Source of the DNA: Polycyclovorans algicola TG408
GTDB lineage: Bacteria > Pseudomonadota > Gammaproteobacteria > Nevskiales > Nevskiaceae
Reading direction: 5' to 3'
Length of the DNA: 64,000 nt
NCBI RefSeq assembly: GCF_000711245.1
Contig: NZ_JOMH01000001.1
Span: 1,048,830-1,112,829, forward strand
A program made the position numbers and the translations under genes. Positions 38,995-52,066 of the stretch are shown here, piece after piece; the first letter of the stretch is position 1, and the number at the start of each line of letters is the position of its first letter. The notes beneath the pieces were generated by a model. It was given only the letters and a program-made list of their open reading frames with translations. It did no database searches and was not told the DNA's origin.

Positions 38995-39339
38995 ATGGAA
39001 AGTGAACTTGATGAAAGCGTAATTTTCAGCGACGCGGCAGCCAACAAGGTGCGCACACTGTTGAACGACGAAGAAGACACCTCGCAAAAGCTGCGGGTCT
39101 TCGTCACAGGGGGCGGCTGTTCGGGGTTCCAGTACGGATTCAAATTCGACCATGACACCGCCGAAGATGACACCGTGGTGATCAAGAACGGCGTGACTTT
39201 GCTGGTTGACTCAATGAGCCTGCAGTACCTGCAGGGGGCCGAGATCGACTACCGCGAAAACGTCGAGGGCGCCCAGTTCGTCATTCGTAACCCGAATGCC
39301 AGTACGACTTGCGGGTGTGGTAACTCGTTTTCAATGTAG
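38995..39339 (+). CDS. erpA: Iron-sulfur cluster insertion protein ErpA
   Basis: A 114-residue A-type carrier. The three cluster cysteines are in [11 protein letters not shown] and [10 protein letters not shown]. Delivers Fe-S clusters to target enzymes. GGAG precedes ATG 38995. It is 36 bp after bactofilin and convergent with anmK (19 bp gap). Confidence 0.96.
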   Translation: MESELDESVIFSDAAANKVRTLLNDEEDTSQKLRVFVTGGGCSGFQYGFKFDHDTAEDDTVVIKNGVTLLVDSMSLQYLQGAEIDYRENVEGAQFVIRNPNASTTCGCGNSFSM

Positions 39340-39358
39340 CGCGCTGCACCAGTCAACT

Positions 39359-40453
39359 CTACGGCGGTAGGCTGACGCTCCCCAGTCGGGCCGCTTGGGT
39401 CGCGCCAGTGGCCTGATGCCAAGGTCCGGTGCGCTCGGCGTGACGGCGCTCGGCGAGCCAAGCAAAGGCCGCTGCCTCGACGTGCTGAACGTTCAGCCCG
39501 TGGACACCTGTTGTTTCTACCTGGGTCTCCGGCATCAGCGTGGCAAGCCGCTGCATCAGGTTTTGGTTATGAGCGCCGCCGCCGCAGACCAGCAGACGCT
39601 CGCAGGAGGCGGCCTCGCGGGCCACGCTGGCTGCGGTGATCTCTAACAGGCTGCGCTGAATGTCCGCTGCGTCATGCCGACGCCAGTCAGGGGAAACAGC
39701 ATCAAGCCAACGCAGTGAGAAATAATCGCGGCCGGTGCTCTTGGGTGGTGGACGTGAAAACCACGCATGCGCCAATGCAGTCGCCACCAGTGCGTCAATG
39801 ACATGGCCGCTCGCGGCCCACTGGCCCTGAGCATCAAAGGCTTCACCGCGGCAGGTCTGGATCCACTCATCCATCAGACCGTTGCCGGGGCCAGTGTCGT
39901 AGCCCGTCAACGGCGCGGCCGGCCCCGAGAGGAGGGTGAGGTTGCTGATGCCGCCGATGTTGACGACGCCCCTGCGTTCATTCGGGTGTGCGAACAAGGC
40001 TTGATGGAAGGCCGGAACCAGGGGGGCACCTTGCCCCCCTAAGGCCATGTCGGCGCGCCGAAAATCGTGTACCACGAGGCATCCGGTTCGTGCCGCGATC
40101 CAATGAGGGTTGCCCAGCTGGAGGCTGGTCATTAAGCGCTCGCCGTCGTGGAACACGGTCTGCCCGTGCAGGCCGATGCCGGCGACCGGCACGTCACCAA
40201 TCAGGGGGCTGATCGCGGCCACATAGCAGGCTGAGACGGCCTGATCGAGCGCAGCCCATTCTGCAGCGCTGACGCGGCTGTCACCGGCCTGTAGCGCCAT
40301 TAGCGCCTGTCGCAGGCTGTCAGGCCAGGGGTGTTGCTCCACAGCCTCGATCCCGCCCCAGGTGCCATCTTGGAATTGACAGCGGACTGCATCGATCCCG
40401 TCGAGACTGGTCCCCGACATCACGCCGATCCAGCGTTCCGGCGCAGTCGTCAT
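39359..40453 (-). CDS. anmK: Anhydro-N-acetylmuramic acid kinase
   Basis: A 364-residue sugar kinase of peptidoglycan recycling. It phosphorylates and opens 1,6-anhydro-MurNAc. Motifs: ATP-binding MSGTSLDGIDAV, HGQTVFHDG, VVNIGGISNLTLL, GYDTGPGNGLMDEW and LLVCGGGAHN. It starts eight bases after the M23 peptidase stop on the same strand, so hydrolase and recycling enzyme are co-transcribed. Confidence 0.96.
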   Translation of the reverse strand: MTTAPERWIGVMSGTSLDGIDAVRCQFQDGTWGGIEAVEQHPWPDSLRQALMALQAGDSRVSAAEWAALDQAVSACYVAAISPLIGDVPVAGIGLHGQTVFHDGERLMTSLQLGNPHWIAARTGCLVVHDFRRADMALGGQGAPLVPAFHQALFAHPNERRGVVNIGGISNLTLLSGPAAPLTGYDTGPGNGLMDEWIQTCRGEAFDAQGQWAASGHVIDALVATALAHAWFSRPPPKSTGRDYFSLRWLDAVSPDWRRHDAADIQRSLLEITAASVAREAASCERLLVCGGGAHNQNLMQRLATLMPETQVETTGVHGLNVQHVEAAAFAWLAERRHAERTGPWHQATGATQAARLGSVSLPP

Positions 40454-40461
40454 GGGCGGCG

Positions 40462-41862
40462 TCAGTTAGGCAGTTCGGCGCCGTTTTTCATCGCCAGTTG
40501 GCGCTGGTCGATTTTTTCAAGTTCGGCGAGCCAGACTTCGACTTGGGGCGACCATTTCGCGACTTGCGACGGCTGTAGCGGTGTGGCCCGCGGCAGGGCG
40601 ACGGTGACGGGGTTCTTGTGCACGCCATTGATGCGGAATTCGTAATGCAGGTGGGGCGCCGTCGCGAGCCCGGTCGCACCGACGTAGCCAATGACCTGAC
40701 CTTGGGTGACTCGCGAGCCGACCCGCAGACCACTGCGATAGCGAGACATGTGCGCGTACAAGGTCTCGATCCCGCCGTTATGACGCACGACGACGGTCTG
40801 GCCGTAGCCGCCCATGACCCCGCGATGTTTGATGCGGCCGTCGCCGGTGGCGCGGATGGGCGTGCCGGTTGAGGCGCCGTAGTCGACACCCTTGTGAGCG
40901 CGGATGGTGTTGAGGATGGGGTGCCGACGATTGGGATTGAAATGGCTGCTGATGCGGGCAAAATCCAGCGGCGTGCGCCTGAAGCCGGTCTTCAGCGCTT
41001 CGCCTTTGGCGGAGAAGTAAGCGCCGCGTCCTTCGTCGTCTTCGTGTCGGAATGCCTGTAGGCGACGATTCTGGTTGACGAATTCGGCAGCGAGAATGCG
41101 GCCCTCGCGCAGACGCTTGCCGTCTTTGTAGAGTTCTTCGAAGAGGACCGTGAACCGGTCGCCACGGCGCAATTCGAGCGCAAAGTCGATCTGATAGCCG
41201 AAGATCTCGGCCATCTCCATGATCAGCCGGTTGGTCAGTCCGGCGTCCAACCCGGCGGCGAACAGCGATGAATCGATTTGGCCAGCGGCGTAGGTCTGGC
41301 GATGCTCAACGCTGGCAGTTTGAGTTGCCGCCGCAAGACCATCATCAGCCCGGTTGATCTGTAGCGTGGTCAGCTCATCGAGCGCGTATTCCATGCCGGC
41401 CAGCCGGTCATTCTTGATCTTGAAGCGAAGGGTGTCGCCCACGCGTATGCGCGACAGTCGGCTGGCGTCTCCCTTGAGTGCTAGCACTGCAGCCCAGTCC
41501 GAGGGTGGCATGCCGAGACCCTCGACCACCGTTGAGAATGTCTGGCCGCTTTTGACGGTGACCTCGACCCAGTCTTTGGCAGGCCGAACGTCATCGGCGG
41601 GCCGCATCGGCGAGCGGGGGGTCGCGGTGTCTCGCTCCAACCAGCCGGGTAGTACCAGGCGTGTCAATTCAACCGGCGGTTTGATCAGCGGGGGAAGGTT
41701 AGTGCTGGCCGCTGCCGACGAGATCAGCCCCTCTGGCTCGCGCTCACCATCGACCTGCGCAAGCAGCATCGAGGCCCCGATCATGCCGAACGCCAGACTC
41801 AACAAAATGGTGCGAGCGCTGCCGCGTGGGGGTGGCTGCTTATAATTACGCTGTTCTGACAC
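40462..41862 (-). CDS. M23-family murein endopeptidase (MepM-like)
   Basis: A 466-residue protein with one N-terminal membrane anchor (TILLSLAFGMIGASMLLAQ), an OapA/LysM-like middle domain (WVEVTVKSGQTFSTVVEGLG) and a C-terminal LytM domain with zinc ligands in HKGVDYGAS and PHLHYEFRING. It cuts peptidoglycan cross-links for cell-wall growth. It is divergent from tyrS with a gap of about 180 bp and co-directional with anmK. Confidence 0.93.
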   Translation of the reverse strand: MSEQRNYKQPPPRGSARTILLSLAFGMIGASMLLAQVDGEREPEGLISSAAASTNLPPLIKPPVELTRLVLPGWLERDTATPRSPMRPADDVRPAKDWVEVTVKSGQTFSTVVEGLGMPPSDWAAVLALKGDASRLSRIRVGDTLRFKIKNDRLAGMEYALDELTTLQINRADDGLAAATQTASVEHRQTYAAGQIDSSLFAAGLDAGLTNRLIMEMAEIFGYQIDFALELRRGDRFTVLFEELYKDGKRLREGRILAAEFVNQNRRLQAFRHEDDEGRGAYFSAKGEALKTGFRRTPLDFARISSHFNPNRRHPILNTIRAHKGVDYGASTGTPIRATGDGRIKHRGVMGGYGQTVVVRHNGGIETLYAHMSRYRSGLRVGSRVTQGQVIGYVGATGLATAPHLHYEFRINGVHKNPVTVALPRATPLQPSQVAKWSPQVEVWLAELEKIDQRQLAMKNGAELPN

Positions 41863-42041
41863 CTAAAAGTCCCCAGCGGCGATGCGTTTGCATCACGCGC
41901 CTCAATATATGGTTGAGTTAGTACGCTCTCGGAGCGTGCTTAAGACAACACAAAACCTGAATTCATGCAAGCACTTGGCCCTACATTTTGGAGCGATCCC
42001 TATGAAGCTTGCCGAGTGCCACCACCGTCCCAGAGCCTCAG

Positions 42042-43268
42042 ATGCTAGATCTTGCTGAAATTACCCGTGGCACCGAAGCCGTGCTGCCCGCAGACGAACT
42101 GCCCAAACGACTCGAGGCGGCGGCCCGGGACAAGCGACGGTTACGCGTCAAGGCTGGCTTTGACCCGACGGCCAAGGACCTCCACCTTGGGCACACCCTT
42201 CTGCTGAACAAGATGCGTGCGTTTCAGGCTGCCGGCCATGAGGCGATTTTTTTGATCGGCGATTTCACCGGGATGATCGGCGACCCGACAGGTAAAAATG
42301 AGACCCGCAAGCCGCTGACCCGCGCCGAGGTGCTGGAAAACGCCGAGACATACAAGGAGCAGGTCTTCAAAATCCTTGATCCTAATCAGACGACCGTGAC
42401 CTTCAATTCGAGCTGGTTGGACACCCTTGGCACCGAAGGGATGTTGCGTTTGGCTGCTCAGCACACCGTGGCGCGCATGCTCGAGCGCGACGATTTCGCG
42501 AAGCGCTATGCCGCGCGGCAACCCATCGCGGTTCACGAATTTCTCTATCCGCTGCTGCAGGGCCACGACTCAGTGGTGCTCCAGTCGGACGTCGAGCTGG
42601 GGGGGACCGACCAGACCTTCAACCTGCTGGTGGGGCGTCACTTACAGCAGGCGGCCGGGCAGGTGCCGCAGGTGATCATGACCGTGCCCATCCTCGAAGG
42701 ACTGGATGGCGTGCAGAAGATGAGTAAGTCTCTGGGCAACACCATTGGCTTGAACGACCCTGCAGATGAGATGTTCGGCAAAGTCATGTCCATTTCGGAC
42801 ACATTAATGTGGCGCTATTACGAGTTGTTGTCGTTTCGGCCACTCACAGAAATCGTAGCCCTTCGGAAGGGTGCCGAAAAGGGCCAAAACCCTCGTGACA
42901 TCAAGGTGCTTCTTGCGGCTGAAATCGTGGATCGTTTTCACGGCCCAGGTGCCGGTGATCGTGCAACGGCAGCGTTCACCGCGCGCTTTAGCCAGGGGCA
43001 ACTGCCCGAAGACATTTCCTTGGTGAACGCCAATTGCGGCGCAGGGGGCATACCGCTCGCCAAGGCCCTCAAGGAGGCGGGCCTGGTGGCCAGCAACAGC
43101 GAGGGCGCCCGACTCATCGAGCAGCGGGCTGTGCGCGTGAACGGCGAGAAGGTGGAAGACCGCGCGCATATCCTGCGACCTGGTGAAACCTACCTGTTGC
43201 AGGTCGGCTCACGCCGTCATGCAAGGCTCAAGCTGGCCTTCGCGGCTAGAATCGGCGCAGAGGGATAA
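42042..43268 (+). CDS. tyrS: Tyrosyl-tRNA synthetase
   Basis: A 408-residue class I synthetase. The HIGH equivalent is HLGH in [15 protein letters not shown], the KMSKS motif is KMSKS in [15 protein letters not shown], and a C-terminal S4 RNA-binding domain ends the protein ([18 protein letters not shown]). ATG at 42042 puts KAGFDPTA at the family's normal position; a TTG at 42009 would extend it by eleven residues. A short out-of-frame reading frame with a better ribosome site begins at 42002 and overlaps this start. Confidence 0.95.
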   Translation: MLDLAEITRGTEAVLPADELPKRLEAAARDKRRLRVKAGFDPTAKDLHLGHTLLLNKMRAFQAAGHEAIFLIGDFTGMIGDPTGKNETRKPLTRAEVLENAETYKEQVFKILDPNQTTVTFNSSWLDTLGTEGMLRLAAQHTVARMLERDDFAKRYAARQPIAVHEFLYPLLQGHDSVVLQSDVELGGTDQTFNLLVGRHLQQAAGQVPQVIMTVPILEGLDGVQKMSKSLGNTIGLNDPADEMFGKVMSISDTLMWRYYELLSFRPLTEIVALRKGAEKGQNPRDIKVLLAAEIVDRFHGPGAGDRATAAFTARFSQGQLPEDISLVNANCGAGGIPLAKALKEAGLVASNSEGARLIEQRAVRVNGEKVEDRAHILRPGETYLLQVGSRRHARLKLAFAARIGAEG

Positions 43269-43319
43269 AAATAAAACCAACAAAATCAATAACTAATAAA
43301 ATATGTGCCTCATAGGGCG

Positions 43320-43347
43320 TTGACCCGTCACAGATTCACAGTATGAT
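43320..43347 (+). promoter_or_regulatory. rRNA operon promoter
   Basis: TTGACC (43320-43325), a 16-bp spacer, TATGAT (43342-43347) and a GC-rich discriminator (GCGCGCCC). An A/T-rich stretch upstream could be an UP element. The 16S gene starts about 217 bp later. Confidence 0.8.
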
Positions 43348-43395
43348 GCGCGCCCTTGCAGCGGTGGCCTTGGAGTTTTCGGGGTTACAGTTGCC

Positions 43396-43407
43396 GCTCT
43401 TTAAGAA
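43396..43407 (+). promoter_or_regulatory. boxA antitermination site in the rRNA leader
   Basis: GCTCTTTAAGAA, close to the boxA consensus GCTCTTTAACAA. A matching perfect boxA lies in the 16S-23S spacer. Confidence 0.75.
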
Positions 43408-43412
43408 CAAGA

Positions 43413-43436
43413 ACAAGTGATTTGTGTGGGTGCTCT
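43413..43436 (+). other. RNase III processing stem, upstream arm of 16S
   Basis: These 24 bases are the exact reverse complement of 45124-45147 downstream of 16S. The pairing brackets the 16S rRNA in the precursor, as RNase III stems do. Confidence 0.85.
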
Positions 43437-43564
43437 TGTGTTCGTGTGGTTGCGTTTAGTGGCCATGTAGAACGTAGTGAGTATCACAAAAGCCAAGAGC
43501 TTTGGTGAGGACTCTGGTGGGTGTTGGGGCTGAAAGGTTCTGGCGCTTACCGACCAGTTAGGTT

Positions 43565-45095
<1,531 letters not shown>

Positions 45096-45123
45096 AAGAA
45101 TGCCACTGCAGCCATGCTGCATG

Positions 45124-45147
45124 AGAGCACCCACACAAATCACTTGT
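45124..45147 (+). other. RNase III processing stem, downstream arm of 16S
   Basis: Exact reverse complement of 43413-43436; closes the long-range stem around the 16S precursor. Confidence 0.85.
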
Positions 45148-45203
45148 ACTTCATCAGCATCACAGGCCCTCGCGGCCGTGATGGCACTGATGAAACCCGA
45201 ACT

Positions 45204-45280
<77 letters not shown>

Positions 45281-45322
45281 TTTACAGACCTTTTGTCACG
45301 TCGCGCACTGGTTCAAGCAACT

Positions 45323-45398
45323 GGGGCCATAGCTCAGCTGGGAGAGCACCTGCTTTGCAAGCAGGGGGTCGTCGGTTCGATCCCGACTGGCTCCACCA
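45323..45398 (+). tRNA. tRNA-Ala (TGC)
   Basis: A 76-base cloverleaf with acceptor GGGGCCA/TGGCTCC, anticodon loop CTTTGCAAG, T-loop GGTTCGATCCC and encoded CCA. Follows tRNA-Ile by 42 bp. Confidence 0.97.
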
Positions 45399-45729
45399 GC
45401 TGCATGCAAGACGGCAAGACAAAAGTTCAGGTGGCAAGGCTAAGCAAAGCGCCATGTCCAGCAAAAGTCTCAAAGACCTTGCTGCACATCGTTTTGCTTA
45501 GCCCAGGCTGCAACGGGTTATAGCTCTTTAACAATAAGGTTTGAAGTCGAACACTGTAAGCAACAACACAGAGAAGGTCTGTATGACCGACACTGTGATT
45601 CAATGCCAAAGGTGCTTGACGGCGAAAAATGTCGTTGTAGTTTTGAGTGTGATCTTTTTCAAATGATCGCAAGCACGCGACTCGACCTGACCCACAAGGC
45701 CAGGCTGACGAGAATGTTTGAGGTTATAT
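45399..45729 (+). other. 16S-23S spacer after tRNA-Ala
   Basis: No gene. It holds an inverted repeat (GGCTAAGCAAAGC near 45438, GTTTTGCTTAGCC near 45490), a perfect boxA (45523-45534), and near its end the 5' arm of the 23S processing stem (45711-45737), which pairs imperfectly with 48588-48616. Confidence 0.7.
45523..45534 (+). promoter_or_regulatory. boxA antitermination site before 23S
   Basis: GCTCTTTAACAA, an exact boxA consensus, about 195 bp before the 23S 5' end. Confidence 0.85.
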
Positions 45730-48595
<2,866 letters not shown>

Positions 48596-48799
48596 ATAAC
48601 GCTCAAGCATTCTTGAAAGGCGCAAGCCTGAAGAGAATAAAACGCAGCAACATCAGTGGCTTAACACGCCACTAAGCCGTCTGCACTGACAGGCATTGAT
48701 CGCAAACAGCTGTTCGAACTTCAAACCCAATTCGATGATCGGCACATTTGTGCGGAAGGGCTTTACAGCTCATCTACACACGCCGATCGTCAACCGCTT

Positions 48800-48916
48800 T
48801 GCCTGGCGGCCATAGCGAGCTGGAACCACCTGTTCCCATCCCGAACACAGAAGTGAAACAGCTCAGCGCCGATGGTAGTGTGACTCGATCATGTGAGAGT
48901 AGGACACCGCCAGGCT
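48800..48916 (+). rRNA. rrf: 5S ribosomal RNA
   Basis: About 117 bases: TGCCTGGCGGCCATAGCG at the start, CCCATCCCGAACACAGAAGT inside, and GCCAGGCT at the end pairing with the start. Follows 23S by 204 bp with no tRNA between. Confidence 0.95.
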
Positions 48917-48925
48917 CTATACCTA

Positions 48926-48957
48926 AACCCCCGATCTCCATAGATCGGGGGTTTTTT
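48926..48957 (+). terminator. rRNA operon terminator
   Basis: An AACCCCCGATCT / GATCGGGGGTT hairpin with a short loop, followed by six T. Located 10 bp after 5S. Confidence 0.93.
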
Positions 48958-49106
48958 ATTGGGAAAATGTTCCCGGTGTAGTCAACCTTATGAAGTGGCC
49001 GCTCTTGGTTTTTGGGCGCCCAGCGGCCCACCCGAAATCCTTGATCAGCTCAGCAGCACTTGCGGCGCTCTGGCAGGCTGTCACCTTGCCTTCAACGGAC
49101 TGACCG

Positions 49107-51596
49107 ATGCCCAACGCTTTCTCATCTGCCTTCCACCGCTTGGTACTGGACATGCCGTGGGTGGTAGCGCTGTTCACAGCCGCATTGTTGGCCGTCGCCG
49201 GATACCAGGGTCAGCGGTTTAAGCTCGACGCCTCGGCAGACTCTCTTATTCTTGAGGGTGACGAAGACCTCGCCTACTACCGCGATGTTAGTGGTGTTTA
49301 TGGCACTGAAGAGTTCTTGGTGGTCACCTATTCGCCCGACGACGACCTGTTCTCGGAAGCCTCATTGGCTCGCCTGAAGCGGCTTAAGGATGAGCTTGCG
49401 GCGTTGGAGCAGGTGGCTTCGGTGATGAGCATTCTCGACGTGCCCCTGGTCGACAGTCCGCGCGTGACCCTGAGCGAGATACAGGAATCGCAGCGCACTT
49501 TGCTGGATGAGGACACGGACCCGGCCCTGGCCAAGCAGGAGTTTCTGACCAGCCCGATCTACAAGGACCTGGTGCTGAATCCCGGCGCCGACACAACGGC
49601 GATGTTGGTGAATCTTCGAAGCGATGAAGAGGCCGCACGCTTGCTTGAACGCCGTGAGGCTTTGCGCGCCCAGCGCGATCAAAAAGGTCTGAGCACTAAC
49701 GAAGCGGTCGAGCTCGATGAAGTCACCGCTGCTTACGCCGCACGTACGGCCGAACTGCAGGTGGCCACGCAAACACTGATCGACGAAGTCCGGGTCATTC
49801 TCAACCGCTATCGCGACGAGTCGACCATCTTTCTCGGCGGCGTGCCGATGATTGCCGCTGACATGATCGATTACGTTCGCGGAGACATTCGCAGCTTTGG
49901 TATCGGCGTTGGGCTGTTCATCGTGGCGCTGCTGGCGGTGTCATTTCGTCGCGCCCACTGGGTCATCGTTCCGTCGGCTATCTGTGCGGTGGTGACCGTT
50001 GTTATGGTCGGATTCCTTGGCTTCATGGACTGGCGGGTGACCATTGTTTCTTCCAACTTCATTTCACTGCTGCTGATCATCACGCTTTCGCTATCGATTC
50101 ATTTGATTGTGCGGCACCGCGAGCTACACGCCGAAAGCCCAAACCGTTCGCAACGTGAATTATTGCGCGACACGATCAACAGCAAGTTCATGCCCTCGTT
50201 GTTCACCGCACTGACCACCATGGTGTCGTTCGCCTCACTGATCGTCAGTGACATTCGCCCGGTGATTGATTTTGGTCTGATGATGACTTGGGGCGTGCTG
50301 TTTGCGTTCCTGTTGACCTTTCTGCTGTTTCCCGCAGCGCTGGTGGGCTGGAGCCTTGGTCGTGCGCCCAGCGAAGGGCGTGACATCACCGCACGTTTCA
50401 ACCTGGGCCTCGCAGCGCTGGTGGACCGTGCGCCTGGGCTGACATGGTTCGGGTTTGTGTTGCTGCTGATTGGCGGCGCGATCGGCATCAACCGACTCAC
50501 GGTCGAAAACCGCTTCATCGACTACTTTCACGACTCGACTGAAATCTACCAGGGCATGCTCGAAATTGACCGCGAGCTGGGGGGGACCACGCCGGTCGAT
50601 GTCATCATTGATGCGCCGAAAAGCTTCTATGAGGAGCAGGCCTACTTGGCGGAGTTGGCTGCAGAAGATGACTATCTGGCGGAAGAACTTGACGGGGGCC
50701 TGAGCAGTTCAAGCTACTGGTACAACGAGTTCCGACAAGATGAGGTCCACGCCATTCATGACTACCTCGACGCTCTGCCGCAAACCGGCAAGGTGCTCTC
50801 CCTTTCGAGCAGTTTGCGAATGGCGCAGATGGTCAACAACGACCAGCCACTGGGCAATTTCGAGATGGCATTGGCTCACCGCCTACTGCCCGCCGACGTA
50901 AAGGCATCGCTATTCGATCCCTACATGTCGCCCGACGGTAACCAGCTGCGCTTCGCCGTGCGGGTGGTCGATTCCGACCCATCGCTGCGGCGCGACGATT
51001 TGCTCAGGCAGATTGAACGCGAGTTGGTTGAGGAGGTTGGACTCGAGCCGGAGCAGGTCAATCTCACGGGCATGATGGTGCTCTATAACAATGTGATGCA
51101 GAGCCTCTTTGAGTCACAGCTGGCCACATTGGTGGTGGTGTTTCTCGCCATTAGCGCCATGTTCTGGATACTGTTTGGCTCGTTCAAAATGGCCTTGATT
51201 GGCGTCGTGCCCACCCTGGTCGCAGCAGTGTTGGTGTTGGGGCTGATGGGCTGGTTGAACATTCCGCTGGACATCATGACGATTACCATTGCCGCGATCA
51301 CCATTGGCATTGGCGTGCACGACACCATTCACTACACACACCGTTACCGTGATGAGGTGCAGCAGCACGGTGACGAGGGTGCAGTGCAATCCTGCCACGC
51401 CAGCGTCGGCCGGGCGATGGCCTACACCACCCTGGTGGTCGCCCTCGGCTTTTCGATACTGGCACTGTCAAACTTCGTACCGACCATTTACTTCGGGCTG
51501 TTCACTGGCGCCGCGATGCTGATTGCACTGTTCAGTAACCTCACCTTACTGCCCTTGCTGCTGGTTCGGTTGAAGCCCTTCACAAGGACGTCCTGA
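49107..51596 (+). CDS. MMPL/RND-superfamily membrane transporter
   Basis: An 829-residue permease with two repeats, each a periplasmic loop flanked by helices. Twelve hydrophobic segments are visible (VVALFTAALLAVAGYQ, IGVGLFIVALLAVSF, FVLLLIGGAIGI, LATLVVVFLAISAMFWILF, GLFTGAAMLIALFSNLTLLPLLL). The sterol-sensing/MMPL features ITLSLSIHLIVRHRE and ITIGIGVHDTIHYTHRYRDE carry conserved polar residues in helices. It resembles HpnN-like or lipid exporters more than drug RND pumps, and no membrane-fusion protein accompanies it. Likely moves lipids or hopanoid-type molecules out of the inner membrane; this is inferred. It follows the rRNA terminator and has its own promoter. Confidence 0.88.
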   Translation: MPNAFSSAFHRLVLDMPWVVALFTAALLAVAGYQGQRFKLDASADSLILEGDEDLAYYRDVSGVYGTEEFLVVTYSPDDDLFSEASLARLKRLKDELAALEQVASVMSILDVPLVDSPRVTLSEIQESQRTLLDEDTDPALAKQEFLTSPIYKDLVLNPGADTTAMLVNLRSDEEAARLLERREALRAQRDQKGLSTNEAVELDEVTAAYAARTAELQVATQTLIDEVRVILNRYRDESTIFLGGVPMIAADMIDYVRGDIRSFGIGVGLFIVALLAVSFRRAHWVIVPSAICAVVTVVMVGFLGFMDWRVTIVSSNFISLLLIITLSLSIHLIVRHRELHAESPNRSQRELLRDTINSKFMPSLFTALTTMVSFASLIVSDIRPVIDFGLMMTWGVLFAFLLTFLLFPAALVGWSLGRAPSEGRDITARFNLGLAALVDRAPGLTWFGFVLLLIGGAIGINRLTVENRFIDYFHDSTEIYQGMLEIDRELGGTTPVDVIIDAPKSFYEEQAYLAELAAEDDYLAEELDGGLSSSSYWYNEFRQDEVHAIHDYLDALPQTGKVLSLSSSLRMAQMVNNDQPLGNFEMALAHRLLPADVKASLFDPYMSPDGNQLRFAVRVVDSDPSLRRDDLLRQIERELVEEVGLEPEQVNLTGMMVLYNNVMQSLFESQLATLVVVFLAISAMFWILFGSFKMALIGVVPTLVAAVLVLGLMGWLNIPLDIMTITIAAITIGIGVHDTIHYTHRYRDEVQQHGDEGAVQSCHASVGRAMAYTTLVVALGFSILALSNFVPTIYFGLFTGAAMLIALFSNLTLLPLLLVRLKPFTRTS

Positions 51597-52013
51597 CGCG
51601 TTTCTTCAAATGCTCCGGTGCGCCGTTCGTAATCGAACGAGGCGCAGAGACCTCACGTCATCCCGTTGAACGTGGTGCCTGCTGGCTGAGGCTGCGCGGG
51701 TCATCCATCCAGCTGGTTGTTGACTCGACCCCGATAAGCTCAATGGCCGGGATGGGGCCCAACCCACAAGCACAGTCATTCGACGCGTGGCTTGGCGGCG
51801 CCAGCGGATGAGGATGAGTTGCCCGTCAAAGTACTGCTTCAGCATGCGAGCCGACATACAAAAGTCGCGGTCGGCTTGAGTGTTGACCTCCGTGCCGGCG
51901 CTGCCGTAGCGGGCGAACCAACCGGTCTTGGCTCCACCCTACGACGGCTTGAACGTCAGGTCACCGTTTGGCTGCCGGCATCAATCGGGCTGAGGTGCCC
52001 GCAATCCGCAGCC
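51597..52013. other. Gene-free region between the permease and the OmpA gene
   Basis: About 420 bp without a convincing gene. Open frames of 80-90 codons on either strand have no recognisable domain and no good ribosome site. It could contain a decayed gene, but I cannot identify one. Confidence 0.5.
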
Positions 52014-52048
52014 AAAAAAAAACCCGCCTCCAGCTATCGGAGGCGGGT
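52014..52048 (-). terminator. Terminator of the ompA-like gene
   Basis: A CCCGCCTCC / GGAGGCGGG stem (52023-52047) followed on the minus strand by nine T. It starts about 20 bp after the stop. Confidence 0.92.
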
Positions 52049-52066
52049 TGATACTGCTCTGTAGCA

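Noticed and set aside
51606-51857. Possible transposase remnant on the minus strand
   Set aside because: The 83-residue frame has no catalytic motif, and there are no flanking inverted repeats.
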